Translations under genes and position numbers: made by a program
NCBI RefSeq assembly: GCF_001482385.1
Contig: NZ_CP013611.1
Span: 4,037,501-4,101,500 of the forward strand
DNA: 64,000 nucleotides
Source of the DNA: Pseudoalteromonas rubra
GTDB lineage: Bacteria; Pseudomonadota; Gammaproteobacteria; Enterobacterales; Alteromonadaceae
Direction of reading: 5' to 3'
Part shown: positions 47,809-56,493 of the stretch, one piece after another
How the letters are laid out: each line of letters begins with the position of its first letter
Position numbering within the stretch: the first letter of the stretch is position 1
The notes under the pieces: model-generated
The model's input: only the letters and a program-made list of their open reading frames with translations
Database searches by the model: none
Told to the model about the DNA's origin: nothing

Positions 47809-48529
47809 TTTAGTTATCGTGCTGGGACTATTACTTGCTAGTCAAAGTACCGTTGCGGATAAGCTAAGGATAGGCTTGCTTGAATACCCGCCTCATGTTT
47901 CTTTTTTGCAAAAACAAGCCACTGGTTCAATGCCGCGTTACTTAAAGAGCATGTATCGAGATGACTTTAGTAAAGTAGAATTTATATTGTTACCAAATAA
48001 AAGAGGGCTGAGAGAGCTATCTCGCGGTCATATAGACATATTGTTTCCATATCTTGAGCAGGGAGATCAACTCCCCGTTGCCGGGAAAGCAATTTTTAAT
48101 GTTGTACCGGGCCTGTGTTTTAAAAAAGATAAATACATTCCATTTTTAAGTGCCCCCGGAGTTTTAGATGGATTAGTTATTGGCGTGCCGACCAATTTAC
48201 CACTTGTTCCCACATTTGATCGTTCCTCTGTTACTTTAGAAGTGATCCAAGGCAATGATGCGTTAAACAGGGGAATACAATTACTGTTAAAAGGCCGGTT
48301 AGACGGTTTCTATCACCCCAGCCCCGTCAATGTCTATCATCATAGTAACCCACTGTCCAAGTCCATTGCTTGCTCACTATTTTACGGTTTTTCTAGCCCT
48401 GTCTCTTTGGGGATGAGCCCATTGCTCTCAAGCGAAGTAAAACAAAAAATTACGGAGGCTTATACAAAACAGTTGAACAAGCAGCTCTATGAATTTTTCA
48501 TGCTGGATGAAGTAACCAAAGCGAACTAA
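47792..48529 (+). CDS. Periplasmic solute-binding-like protein coupled to haem sensor
   Basis: 245 residues. From the ATG at 47792 a signal peptide (ends about STVA) precedes a bacterial family 3-type binding fold: LRIGLLEYPPHVSF, then RELSRGHIDILFPYLEQGD, a second lobe with LVIGVPTNLP and RLDGFYHPSP, and a C-terminal helix. The start lies inside the end of the DUF3365 gene. No ABC transporter follows, so it more likely serves sensing than uptake. Ligand unknown. Confidence 0.72.
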   Translation: MTKVTSLVIVLGLLLASQSTVADKLRIGLLEYPPHVSFLQKQATGSMPRYLKSMYRDDFSKVEFILLPNKRGLRELSRGHIDILFPYLEQGDQLPVAGKAIFNVVPGLCFKKDKYIPFLSAPGVLDGLVIGVPTNLPLVPTFDRSSVTLEVIQGNDALNRGIQLLLKGRLDGFYHPSPVNVYHHSNPLSKSIACSLFYGFSSPVSLGMSPLLSSEVKQKITEAYTKQLNKQLYEFFMLDEVTKAN

Positions 48530-48962
48530 ATCAGATGTGTAAGTTTGTCACCCTTGCATAAGTTCGATGTGAGCGCTTACTTTTGTTGGTGGTTCATACT
48601 GCACTCTGGCATCACCTTAAAACGTCTCGTTGCTCATATCTCACATCGGAAAAGCGTTGGCGAACTTAAGCCAGTTGTCTGTAATCATCATGTAATAGCC
48701 CCTCCATCCGGGCACGAATAAGCTAAAGAAGGTGGTGTGAAGGTAGTCAAAGGCTGAGTGACGAGCATGCACAGGGAACCTTGCAATGCAGGTCCGCAGC
48801 TAGGGTTTTAAATACGGCATAACTCTTTGACTCGAATCGTCACAAGGGTTCTATAAAAGCGGGTCTATGTTGAATGACATATTTGCAATTTTAAGTCACT
48901 GAATGAGCTTTGTTAGTAGTTGAGAGGTTGGCAAATTATCTAAACATTTTTAAGGAATTAAA
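48530..48962. other. Intergenic region
   Basis: 433 bases without a supported gene. A few short inverted repeats but no convincing terminator or regulatory RNA. Confidence 0.4.
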
Positions 48963-50477
48963 ATGAATCAGCGTTACCAACTGCGATTAAGAGTCTTACT
49001 GTTGTGTGGTTTATGTGTGTTTTTGAGTGCATATTTTAAAGAAAGTGTAGCTCTTGATTACACAATTGGTCCGGCAAAAATAAAGTCGTTTAATAAAATA
49101 CTGGCAGACTACTGTGATACGTCGTTTTTTGGCACTGTATATGTCACCTCAGATAAGGATGTTGTATTTGAGGCGAATTGTGGGCCAAGAAATATCTCTA
49201 GCTACACGGAATTTCAAAAAGTTGCGAAGGATCAAAATATTGATGCAAAGTATCAGTTTGGTTTAAATACATCAGACTCCAAATACCGGATTGGCTCAAA
49301 TACCAAAGAGTTTACGGCGGCTTTATTGCAAAAAACGCTTTCTCAGGAAAAGCTTGAAACAACGAGCATTGGTGATTATTTATCTTGGTTCCCTAACAAT
49401 GCATGTAAGGATGTGACGCTTCACAACTTGTTGACCATGTCGTCAGGCATAGACAACTATAGCGATAACCCAGAAGTATTTTTGAACTGGGGACTTCGGC
49501 CTTACCCGGGAGAACCTGGTTTAAATTTGAATGGGCCTGAGGCGTTCAGTTATCGTTTTTGCACCTGCCAAAAACAAGGGGGCATCCCCAGGTTTACACC
49601 CGGTACGGAGTTTGAGTATAGCAACTGCAATTATTATCTTATTGGTAATATTGTTGAGCAGCTCGAAGCTAAAAAGCAAGGTTACATTCATTCCGAGTAT
49701 TACTTTGGCAATATCTTGAAGCAGAAGATACTAGACAAACTGTACGTGGATGACAAATGGAACATGGAAGATAGCGGAACATTTAATGCAGTTGGTGTCT
49801 ATGAAAACATGACGACTGGCTATGTTTATAAAGGCAATCAATTCTTGCCTATCGCTGCAGGCCGTTTACCTGTCACTGACGGGCCCGAGCCTTATGAAAA
49901 TATCTTAGAAAGCCCTTATAGCAACCCAATGGTGCTCTATTCTGCGGGCAACATGTATTCCACTGTTAAGGATATGCATCGCTGGGATCAGAGTTTGTAT
50001 GGTGATTTGATTCTAAATTTTCAGCAAAAAAAAATTGCGTTCACACCTTACCAAAAAGCTGAGAGTGAAGCTCGGGATGGCAACAAGCTTCGGGGCAAAA
50101 AAAATGATCGTACATTTCAGTGCGAGTACTTTGGCTATGGCTGGTTCGTTAATTACGTCCCTAAACATCACAGAAAGAAAATTCATTGCCCAGAGACGCC
50201 AATTTCACCTGATGAGATGGAAAAACTGGCAGGATATGAGAAGTTTGTAAGTTATTCAGGCAATTATCCCTATTCCTGGGTGACGAGTTTTTCAAGATTG
50301 CTGGAGCGCAAACAAGCCGTAATGGTATTTAGTAATTATAATAAAACAGGCTATGAGACGGATTGTGTAGCCCAGGAGATCCGTAATGTTATTTTTTATA
50401 ATAAGGGGTATCGCTCTGAGCACTGTAAAGACGTTTTGAATAATCAAGAGCAAAAACAACTCTTTGAGTGGTACTAA
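48963..50477 (+). CDS. Serine hydrolase, beta-lactamase class C/DD-peptidase family
   Basis: Exported 504-residue protein of the PF00144 family. The signal peptide is about 1-30. The catalytic SxxK is S112-N-T-K115 (YRIGSNTKEFTAALL), the YxN motif is Y219-S-N221, and the conserved HNLLTMSSGI lies between. The KTG triad region is not clear (near FGYGWFVNYVPKHHRK). Several extra Cys suggest disulphides. Family members include esterases, D-aminopeptidases and lactamases; antibiotic resistance should not be assumed. Single gene. Confidence 0.85.
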   Translation: MNQRYQLRLRVLLLCGLCVFLSAYFKESVALDYTIGPAKIKSFNKILADYCDTSFFGTVYVTSDKDVVFEANCGPRNISSYTEFQKVAKDQNIDAKYQFGLNTSDSKYRIGSNTKEFTAALLQKTLSQEKLETTSIGDYLSWFPNNACKDVTLHNLLTMSSGIDNYSDNPEVFLNWGLRPYPGEPGLNLNGPEAFSYRFCTCQKQGGIPRFTPGTEFEYSNCNYYLIGNIVEQLEAKKQGYIHSEYYFGNILKQKILDKLYVDDKWNMEDSGTFNAVGVYENMTTGYVYKGNQFLPIAAGRLPVTDGPEPYENILESPYSNPMVLYSAGNMYSTVKDMHRWDQSLYGDLILNFQQKKIAFTPYQKAESEARDGNKLRGKKNDRTFQCEYFGYGWFVNYVPKHHRKKIHCPETPISPDEMEKLAGYEKFVSYSGNYPYSWVTSFSRLLERKQAVMVFSNYNKTGYETDCVAQEIRNVIFYNKGYRSEHCKDVLNNQEQKQLFEWY

Positions 50478-50530
50478 GCCAGGAAATTCAGTGACGAAAA
50501 ATTTAGAAAACATTACCAAGGAATACAGAT

Positions 50531-50619
50531 AAGAAGCGGAATACCTTTCATCGGGTGAGGTGCACAAAGCAATGTGCGTGTTTTTGAGTACTCTGTGGCC
50601 GAGTCCGCTTCTTTTTTGT
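50531..50619 (+). ncRNA. Structured element: large-loop terminator or small RNA
   Basis: Perfect 10-bp outer stem aagaagcgga (50531-50540) / tccgcttctt (50604-50613) runs straight into a T-run. The 63-nt interior has its own hairpin (gcaca / tgtgc, 50562-50577). It could be the terminator of the serine hydrolase gene or the body of a small RNA. The surrounding 50478-50911 has no ORF. Confidence 0.5.
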
Positions 50620-50911
50620 GACGGCCTGTTTCTTTTGATTCATTTGTTTTTGTGCTGGTTTCATTGAAAAGCACCTATTTTGTTAATGTCTATTAGCTGC
50701 TCTGAGCATTAGATAGGAACTCTGTGGCTGTAATCCTAGTGTAATGGTTCATTTCTTTGACTTTGAATAGGCTAGGGAAGTGAGACAAATATACCAAGCC
50801 TGGATCAAACCCTGATTTTCTTTTGCTCAATGGAGACTCTACTATGAGCCATTGCTGCTTCAAGGGTTTACAGGCGACGAACAAGTTAAATAATAATTAA
50901 AGGGTAACCTT

Positions 50912-51226
50912 ATGAATAAAAATGAATTGTACAAGCACATTTTAGAGTCGGTATTAACAGCTGTAAGTGATGAAGCCCCGCAATTGTTAGAACCATTGAA
51001 AACAGCTTTGGACGCTCAAAAGGCGTCATTTCAGCAGATCCAACAAGCCTATTTGAATGGCGAGATAGACGCAATTCAAATGCAAGAAGAACTTGAAAGA
51101 GAAAGTGCAGTCCTCGAGGCTGAGCTTGTTCCATTAGAAATCTGCGCCGAGGCGACGATTCAAAAAGTGATTCAAAAAGTCATTGACGCAGCAACGTCGA
51201 GCTTAACATCAGCTGCGGGGAACTAG
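50912..51226 (+). CDS. Small acidic alpha-helical protein
   Basis: 104 residues, no signal or TM, rich in Glu/Gln/Ala with heptad-like patterns (LLEPLKTALDAQKASFQQIQ), so probably all-helical and possibly a coiled coil. A strong RBS (aaagggtaacctt) supports the start. No family recognised. Confidence 0.65.
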   Translation: MNKNELYKHILESVLTAVSDEAPQLLEPLKTALDAQKASFQQIQQAYLNGEIDAIQMQEELERESAVLEAELVPLEICAEATIQKVIQKVIDAATSSLTSAAGN

Positions 51227-51360
51227 TTTAGGTAACTCAGGTGATGAAAAGTGAAGCAGGGAGCGTACTGCATAAAGTTAACACTGATTGCCGATAAAGA
51301 AACACTATCCGATGCGAATACCCACTTTGAAACTGTCACAGCTGAATGAATACCTGAACC

Positions 51361-51387
51361 GCCATGCCGAACCAAGTTCGGTATGGC
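51361..51387. repeat. Long hairpin
   Basis: gccatgccgaac / gttcggtatggc, 11 of 12 paired with a 3-nt loop, between the convergent small genes. No T-run on either strand; REP-like or transcription-stop structure. Confidence 0.5.
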
Positions 51388-51424
51388 AGATAGTTAACCC
51401 GCTTAAGCGAGGAAAAAACGTTAC

Positions 51425-51739
51425 TTAATAATCTTCTGACTCGTCATCAGACGAATCATGTGCTCTTCTGACGGCTGGTTTTGCCAGAATTTCAACATAG
51501 AAAGAGGTGAGGTTTTCTTCCTGTGTCTTGTCAATCAGCTTATTTAATTGTGATACGTGTACAGGTTCTGCTTCTGCTTCTGTGTTACCAAATTTACAGT
51601 CAAAGTCCCAATAATCTGCACCTATTGGTAACGTCTTGTTGCGCTCGCGCTTAAGGTACTTTTTAAGCTCATGTTTTACGGCGTCAACGCGTCTTGCTAG
51701 TTTGATTTTAGGGTGAGTTAGTTCAAATGTTTTTTTCAT
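51425..51739 (-). CDS. DUF6172 family protein
   Basis: 104-residue cytosolic protein from the preferred ATG at 51739 (KKTFELTHPKIKLARRVDAV). Conserved features of the family are KHELKKYLKRERNKTLP and YWDFDCKFG followed by FYVEILAKPA. The end is acidic (SSDDESEDY). The nine residues that could be added upstream are not conserved in my reading. Function unknown. Confidence 0.82.
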   Translation of the reverse strand: MKKTFELTHPKIKLARRVDAVKHELKKYLKRERNKTLPIGADYWDFDCKFGNTEAEAEPVHVSQLNKLIDKTQEENLTSFYVEILAKPAVRRAHDSSDDESEDY

Positions 51740-52013
51740 AATTGCCTTCAAGCAAGAGAAACTCAATTGGCAAACAAGCTTGCCTGAGCAGGTAATGTGT
51801 ATTTATTAAGCGTAAAGCTTATATGTGGATAAATACAGAAATGGAATACACCATTTTACGTTATATTCAGCGAGCTGGCGAGAGAGAATAGAGGCCAGCT
51901 CATCTGTTTCACATTGCTTTTAAAGCCGGTGCCTTTAGTTGATTAAGTGCTTTGGCCTTTCATCACGAGTGTAGGCTTCATGAAGTGTTGCGGCATGACT
52001 ATACCATACATTG

Positions 52014-52052
52014 GTGAGGCGCTTACCTTGGATAAAAAGGTAAGCGCCTCAC
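52014..52052. terminator. Perfect 14-bp hairpin after amidohydrolase gene
   Basis: gtgaggcgcttacc / ggtaagcgcctcac with an 11-nt T/A-rich loop, 27 bases past the amidohydrolase stop. Neither side has a trailing T-run, so it may be a 3'-end protecting hairpin rather than a classical terminator. Confidence 0.55.
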
Positions 52053-52078
52053 TCGTTGCGGCTCATGTGTGAAAGCTG

Positions 52079-53479
52079 CTACCATTCGCGAAGCAGAATA
52101 ATCAGCTCCTGCCAAATGCTCCGTCCCTCAATTGCATCTTGTTTTAGTTGTGCCAAATCACCCGCAGAATAGACTCCTCCCTGCTTTAACACAAATAACG
52201 GATTATCGTAGGCTACAACGGACTCTATCGGGTTTTGTACTGTCACAACCAGATCGGCAGCAAAGCCGGTTTTGACTTGGCCGTAATGTTCGCTTATGCC
52301 CAGAGCTTTTGCTGAATTCATTGTGGCAGCCCGGACGACGTCGACAGGTTTGATACCCGACTCCTGCATTAGCCTCATTTCGGTTAAGGTGGCAAGCCCA
52401 TGGGGCGACATCAACACACCCGCATCGGACCCCACCAGCAATTCAATACCTGCCGCGTCTAAGCGGGCCGTGATATGTTGCAGGAAGGCCAGCGTCTTTC
52501 GGTTGTGTGCTGCCATCTTATCACTGCTGTTCAGCCATCTGTTAACCTGATCATGCTTAGCCAGCATGGTTACCACGGGTGAGATATACCCCGAAGGCTG
52601 GCTGTCTAAAAAGTCCTGTTTATGTGTACTGAGTTCAGTCAATTGCCAGTAAATATTCAGCGTCGGGGTGACTGGAACATTGAGCTGCTTTAGTGATTGA
52701 ACTGCTTGCGATAGCTTTGCCTCGTCCTGGGTGTGAGACAGCAGCCCCTGGTATATATCTTCAACATGCTCCATAGACTGCAACCCCGCCAACTTGTTCC
52801 AAGTCATGCCTTTTGAGGGATGAGGGCCATGTTTTGCAACGGCGATTGACTGATTGCCTGCCTCATCTATCAGAGCCTCCAGTACCGGGGCGGATAAATT
52901 GCCATAGGCTTTAATTAAGTCGTAGCCTGCCTGCTTTGCGGCTTTAACTTCACGCCTTGCTTCTTCCGGTGTATGTACCAGGTGGTGAAATGCGCCATGC
53001 TCAAACCCGGAGATAATAGGACTGCTCACTGTTATGGTGCTGCCAACGCGTTGCCCTGCCGCGATTTCATCGCGCCAGTTAATATGCTCTTTTATTCCAT
53101 GCATAACGCGCACGTGGGTGACGCCATGGGCAAGTGATAACGCAAAAGCTGCGGGGTCATAGGCATGTACATGCATATCAATCAGCCCGGGTGAAACATA
53201 CCCGCCTTTAGCATCAATGATATGCGCATAGTGCGTAGTATGTGGTTTGTCTGCCGGGTAAATGGCTGTGATTTTGCCACCCTGAACCTCCAGCTGGCTT
53301 AATTCAGAGAGTGTGCGGTTTGCCACATCAATAATATAGACGTTTTTAATCAGGGTGTGTTGTTGGGTATATTTATCGGGTTGAATGACTGTTTCACAAC
53401 CGAATAATGCAATACTAAGTAGTAGTATCAAAAGGTTACTATGAACTTTTAATAGCTGGCTTATCGGCTTTTTCGACAT
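52079..53479 (-). CDS. Lipoprotein amidohydrolase (metal-dependent)
   Basis: Envelope-anchored member of the amidohydrolase superfamily, 466 residues. Lipobox LFGC with C28. Metal-binding HxH at H103/H105 (LIDMHVHAYDP), a Lys in DLIKAYG suitable for carbamylation, His in SMEHVEDI, and the final Asp in LLVGSDAGV. The C-terminal beta-sandwich segment GFAADLVVTVQNPIE is typical of imidazolonepropionase/prolidase-like members. Substrate unknown. A membrane AraC-type regulator gene lies 110 bp upstream on the same strand. Confidence 0.88.
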   Translation of the reverse strand: MSKKPISQLLKVHSNLLILLLSIALFGCETVIQPDKYTQQHTLIKNVYIIDVANRTLSELSQLEVQGGKITAIYPADKPHTTHYAHIIDAKGGYVSPGLIDMHVHAYDPAAFALSLAHGVTHVRVMHGIKEHINWRDEIAAGQRVGSTITVSSPIISGFEHGAFHHLVHTPEEARREVKAAKQAGYDLIKAYGNLSAPVLEALIDEAGNQSIAVAKHGPHPSKGMTWNKLAGLQSMEHVEDIYQGLLSHTQDEAKLSQAVQSLKQLNVPVTPTLNIYWQLTELSTHKQDFLDSQPSGYISPVVTMLAKHDQVNRWLNSSDKMAAHNRKTLAFLQHITARLDAAGIELLVGSDAGVLMSPHGLATLTEMRLMQESGIKPVDVVRAATMNSAKALGISEHYGQVKTGFAADLVVTVQNPIESVVAYDNPLFVLKQGGVYSAGDLAQLKQDAIEGRSIWQELIILLREW

Positions 53480-53485
53480 GAAAGG

Positions 53486-53568
53486 CTCCTGAAATCTCCG
53501 GGTGTTGCGATTACCCAGATACTAAAGGAGCTCATGCTCAAAAACGCCTGATATCCTGATTTCAGGAG
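53486..53568 (-). promoter_or_regulatory. Inverted repeat overlapping amidohydrolase RBS
   Basis: An 11-bp perfect inverted repeat (ctcctgaaatc 53486-53496 / gatttcaggag 53558-53568); the copy next to the gene contains its Shine-Dalgarno (aggag on the minus strand). A second dyad, atcctgat/atcaggat, overlaps the far copy. Could be operator half-sites for the adjacent regulator or a translation-blocking mRNA fold. Confidence 0.5.
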
Positions 53569-53589
53569 TCTGGGATCAGGATACTGTAC

Positions 53590-54633
53590 TTATGACGAGC
53601 GTGTTTTTCGATACTGGCTTGGTGTTTGCCCTTCTAGTTTTTTAAAGGCCTGGTTAAAGGTGGCTTTGGAGCTAAACCCGGCTGCAAGTGCAATGTCTAG
53701 CAAAGTGTCGTTTGAGCCATCCTTAAGCTTTTGTTTTATATGCTTAACTCTTAGTTCATTGATGTAATCGTTATACGATTTACCGGCAACCAGATTAATG
53801 GCACGGGAAATGTCACGGCTTTGCAAGCCCGAAAGTGCGCTTAACTGTTGTAAGGTCAGACGGGTCTGACAAAACCACTGATTTGATTGAATTTGTTCAT
53901 CCAGGTGAGAAAAAATAGCCTGGTATTCCGAGCATTGTTCTTTCGGCTGTGTGGCAGGGTTATTGTCTTCCACAACGCAGAGGGTATGTTTTAAGGTCGA
54001 GAGCTTTGCTAATTTGTCCCGGTGGTAATTAAAGCCCCAAATTAACCCCATAATAATCAACAGGGATGAGAGGGTCGTAAAGGCAAAGCCAAGCATATTT
54101 AAGTGTGCGCCCAGCGCAACCTGAAAGTTCAGGCGAACGAGATCAAGGGCGTTTAATACCGAAGAAACACCAATCAGCCACACAAGCCATTGGAGCGAAA
54201 ATTCATCTGAATCTGACCGAACTTGAGCCAAATGGCGGCTGAATCTCCACAGTAAATGAATCGTTAGCAGTGCATAGGCCAGTCGCCATATTGTTCCCAG
54301 TGCGATCACTTCCTGCCAGTAGGCAGTGAAAGGCAGTGCAGCCAGCATCGGCAAAAAATGCGCCACGTCCACAAAGGTAAGTTTTCCGCCAATGACCTGT
54401 TTGGCAGCCAGGTATATGGCCGGCCCGAATCCGATCACAAATATCGGTGTGACTAAATAACCAGAATGTTGCGACAAAGACTCAAGTAAATTGAAGCCGC
54501 TGGCAACGGCGACTAAGGTCAAAAAGACGCAAACGCCTCGAAAAGCAGGGTATATCATCAATATCAGGATGCCCATAAGCGCAACTGTCAGGGTGCCCGC
54601 ATGTGCCAGATTCGTCAGTGTTACAATATCCAT
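53590..54633 (-). CDS. Membrane-embedded AraC-type regulator
   Basis: 347 residues with about seven hydrophobic helices in the first 215 residues (for example LTVALMGILILMIYPAF and TTLSSLLIIMGLIWGF) followed by a cytoplasmic AraC DNA-binding domain. Its two HTHs are at LTLQQLSALSGLQSRDISRA and LLDIALAAGFSSKATFNQAF, ending GQTPSQYRKTRSS. One-component transmembrane regulators of this layout directly couple an envelope signal to transcription. Lies just upstream of the amidohydrolase lipoprotein on the same strand, the likely target. Confidence 0.87.
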   Translation of the reverse strand: MDIVTLTNLAHAGTLTVALMGILILMIYPAFRGVCVFLTLVAVASGFNLLESLSQHSGYLVTPIFVIGFGPAIYLAAKQVIGGKLTFVDVAHFLPMLAALPFTAYWQEVIALGTIWRLAYALLTIHLLWRFSRHLAQVRSDSDEFSLQWLVWLIGVSSVLNALDLVRLNFQVALGAHLNMLGFAFTTLSSLLIIMGLIWGFNYHRDKLAKLSTLKHTLCVVEDNNPATQPKEQCSEYQAIFSHLDEQIQSNQWFCQTRLTLQQLSALSGLQSRDISRAINLVAGKSYNDYINELRVKHIKQKLKDGSNDTLLDIALAAGFSSKATFNQAFKKLEGQTPSQYRKTRSS

Positions 54634-54666
54634 ATATGCCTTAAAGCAGCGCTTTCTCCAGCATGT

Positions 54667-55170
54667 TTAGCTAAACACTAAGCGGTTATTGGTATCCCGG
54701 CTCGTCAGTATCTGGCCTGCATCAAACCCGTTTGAGCGTTTCGCCATACGGTCATACAGTAAAACATTCACCGTGGCCGCCAGGTTCATGCAGCCGGTCG
54801 TAGGCACATATACAACGGCGTCGGCGGCATCCACAATCTCTTGTGGCAGGCTGCCATCCTCAGGGCCAAATACGTATAACGCGTTGTCGGGGTGTACAAA
54901 TTGCGGCAGCGGTGTTGCGCCTTCCACCAGCTCTACACACACCAGTGCACGGCCGGGTACTTTTAAACTGATGAGGTCATCAACCTGCTGGATGGGGATA
55001 TTGTCGGCGATGTTTTTGGTGTCGGTATGATATTTAGCGGCTTTTGCGTAGCGGTTACCATTAAAATAAACCGCCTGGGCATCATAGCAACCCGCAGCTC
55101 TTAATACGCCACCCACATTGGTTGGTGATTTAGGGTTGACCAATCCAATCGCGGCAAACGACTCATTCAT
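54667..55170 (-). CDS. TrmH/SpoU family RNA 2'-O-methyltransferase
   Basis: 167-residue SAM-dependent RNA methyltransferase with the trefoil-knot SPOUT fold. Motif 1 NPKSPTNVGGVLRAAGC (13-29), motif 2 LYVFGPEDGSLPQEI and motif 3 YVPTTGCMNLAATVNVLLYD are all intact. Like TrmL, it consists of the catalytic domain only. RNA target not deducible. Followed by the AraC-type regulator 33 bp downstream. Confidence 0.88.
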   Translation of the reverse strand: MNESFAAIGLVNPKSPTNVGGVLRAAGCYDAQAVYFNGNRYAKAAKYHTDTKNIADNIPIQQVDDLISLKVPGRALVCVELVEGATPLPQFVHPDNALYVFGPEDGSLPQEIVDAADAVVYVPTTGCMNLAATVNVLLYDRMAKRSNGFDAGQILTSRDTNNRLVFS

Positions 55171-55419
55171 ACTTTTTTACTCTCACATACCGGCAGCAAG
55201 GCTACCCAAAACGCTTAACACAGGCAGCGATGCTGCCAAAATATCTTATTAGCGATTGTATCATGCGGGTAATTTTGTGCCAGCCAGACAAGAGCGCGAG
55301 TGTCATGCCTGGCTGGTCATTATGCTGCGCAAGCATCACCTTCAGCGGACAGCATGGCTGCAGCCTGCTAACAGAGCTTAGGTTATTAATTAAATGGGGA
55401 TGCAGAGTACTAGCCCAGT

Positions 55420-56013
55420 TCAGTGACTTAAATCGTCCAGATTAAGCCCATACTTAGTGGATAATTTATCAAGCAGGCCACTGTCTCTGGCTTTGACGAG
55501 TGAATCCTGCATGTTTTTAAAAAACACAGTAGGGTCGGTGAGGGTCTTAGAGCGTTTCGATCCCGTAATGTAGTAGGCTTTTTCTTTCACAATCCACTTA
55601 CCAATGGTGAGTGTGTTCGGGTACCCCAGTGCTTTTAGCTCAGAAAGTAAGGTATGCGTTGATGCCATGGTAATGTCACTTCGGTTTGCGATGATTTTTT
55701 TCAGAGCGTGTTCCAGTGTGACAGAGGTATACACGTCTTTTTCGAGCGTATTGGCTCTTTCCCGGATCTCTTTGGTGTAAGACACACCCCGGACAAATTC
55801 AAACCGCAGAGGCACAATGTCGTTTACATGGCGGATGTTGGCGTGCACTGGTCTTGAAACAAATCTCAGTGAAATGGTGAATAAATAGAGGAAAGTCGGC
55901 ATAGCTGACAAACTGGGCTCTCTCTGGTCTGTATGAAAATATTCAGCATCAGTGTGAAGAAAAGTAATACCTGAGAGAAAGGGAGCACGGGCAGACTCTG
56001 TACCTTGCTCCTG
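55420..56013 (-). pseudogene. Solute-binding protein, N-terminal lobe lost
   Basis: The frame encodes the second lobe and C-terminus of a family 3-type amino-acid binding protein (EFVRGVSYTKEIRERANTLE, IIANRSDITMASTHTLLSEL, and a tail SGLLDKLSTKYGLNLDDLS). The first usable start is a TTG at 55911, but homology-like sequence continues upstream in the same frame to a stop at 56014-56016 with no ATG and no signal peptide. Intact relatives are about 250 residues. It therefore looks like a 5'-deleted remnant. Confidence 0.6.
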
Positions 56014-56045
56014 TCATGTCTATACGTCTTTTTATACCTTCTGCA

Positions 56046-56354
56046 TTAATCTTCTGGTCCGTTCAGCGTAAAGGTCAAGTGCTTACGCATATCTTTAAGG
56101 ATCACCCCTTTTTTCAGCATTGCGGCGCTCAGGCGTTTTTGCCATTTGAGTAAGTCAGGCTTGGCCGCATCCAAAGTGGCTTGATCTTCAAATTGAAAAC
56201 ACAGAAGCAGGGAACCAGGAAAGAGGTGGTATTCCACATCAAACCAGCATTGCACCATGCCTGGGATTTCTGCGCGCGCTTGTTCTTCGATTGCATCGGC
56301 CACCGTGAGCACCAGTGCCTGTTGTTTTTGCTGAACTTTAGAGAGCTTTTTCAT
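56046..56354 (-). CDS. Small hypothetical protein
   Basis: 102 residues, cytosolic, no signal. Begins MKKLSKVQQKQQALVLTVAD, with a helical N-terminus and a mixed core (CWFDVEYHLFPGSLLLCFQF). Looks like a well-conserved single-domain protein but I cannot name the family. Flanked by a decayed binding-protein gene and a terminator. Confidence 0.65.
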   Translation of the reverse strand: MKKLSKVQQKQQALVLTVADAIEEQARAEIPGMVQCWFDVEYHLFPGSLLLCFQFEDQATLDAAKPDLLKWQKRLSAAMLKKGVILKDMRKHLTFTLNGPED

Positions 56355-56459
56355 CGAGCTTCCAGGTTAAGGTAAATATGGTAATTAGGGTGGATTATAC
56401 CCAAGCGTTAGAAAGGAAGGAAAGTAGCTGGCCGGTTTTATCCGGCCTTAGTAAATGAA

Positions 56460-56483
56460 AAAGCCGGAGTGTACTCCGGCTTT
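56460..56483 (-). terminator. Rho-independent terminator of hydrolase gene
   Basis: Perfect 11-bp stem aaagccggagt / actccggcttt, followed on the minus strand by a T-run (ttttt). Ten bases beyond the stop at 56494. A second hairpin (ggccgg / ccggcc, 56430-56447) follows. Confidence 0.9.
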
Positions 56484-56493
56484 ATATCAGTGT

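Noticed and set aside
48963..50477. Antibiotic-resistance beta-lactamase
   Set aside because: The SxxK and YxN motifs only place it in the broad PF00144 family; the KTG motif and other class C hallmarks are not clear, so a resistance role is not supported.
51361..51387. Intrinsic terminator for the DUF6172 gene
   Set aside because: The stem is strong, but neither strand has a T-run directly after it; kept only as a hairpin.
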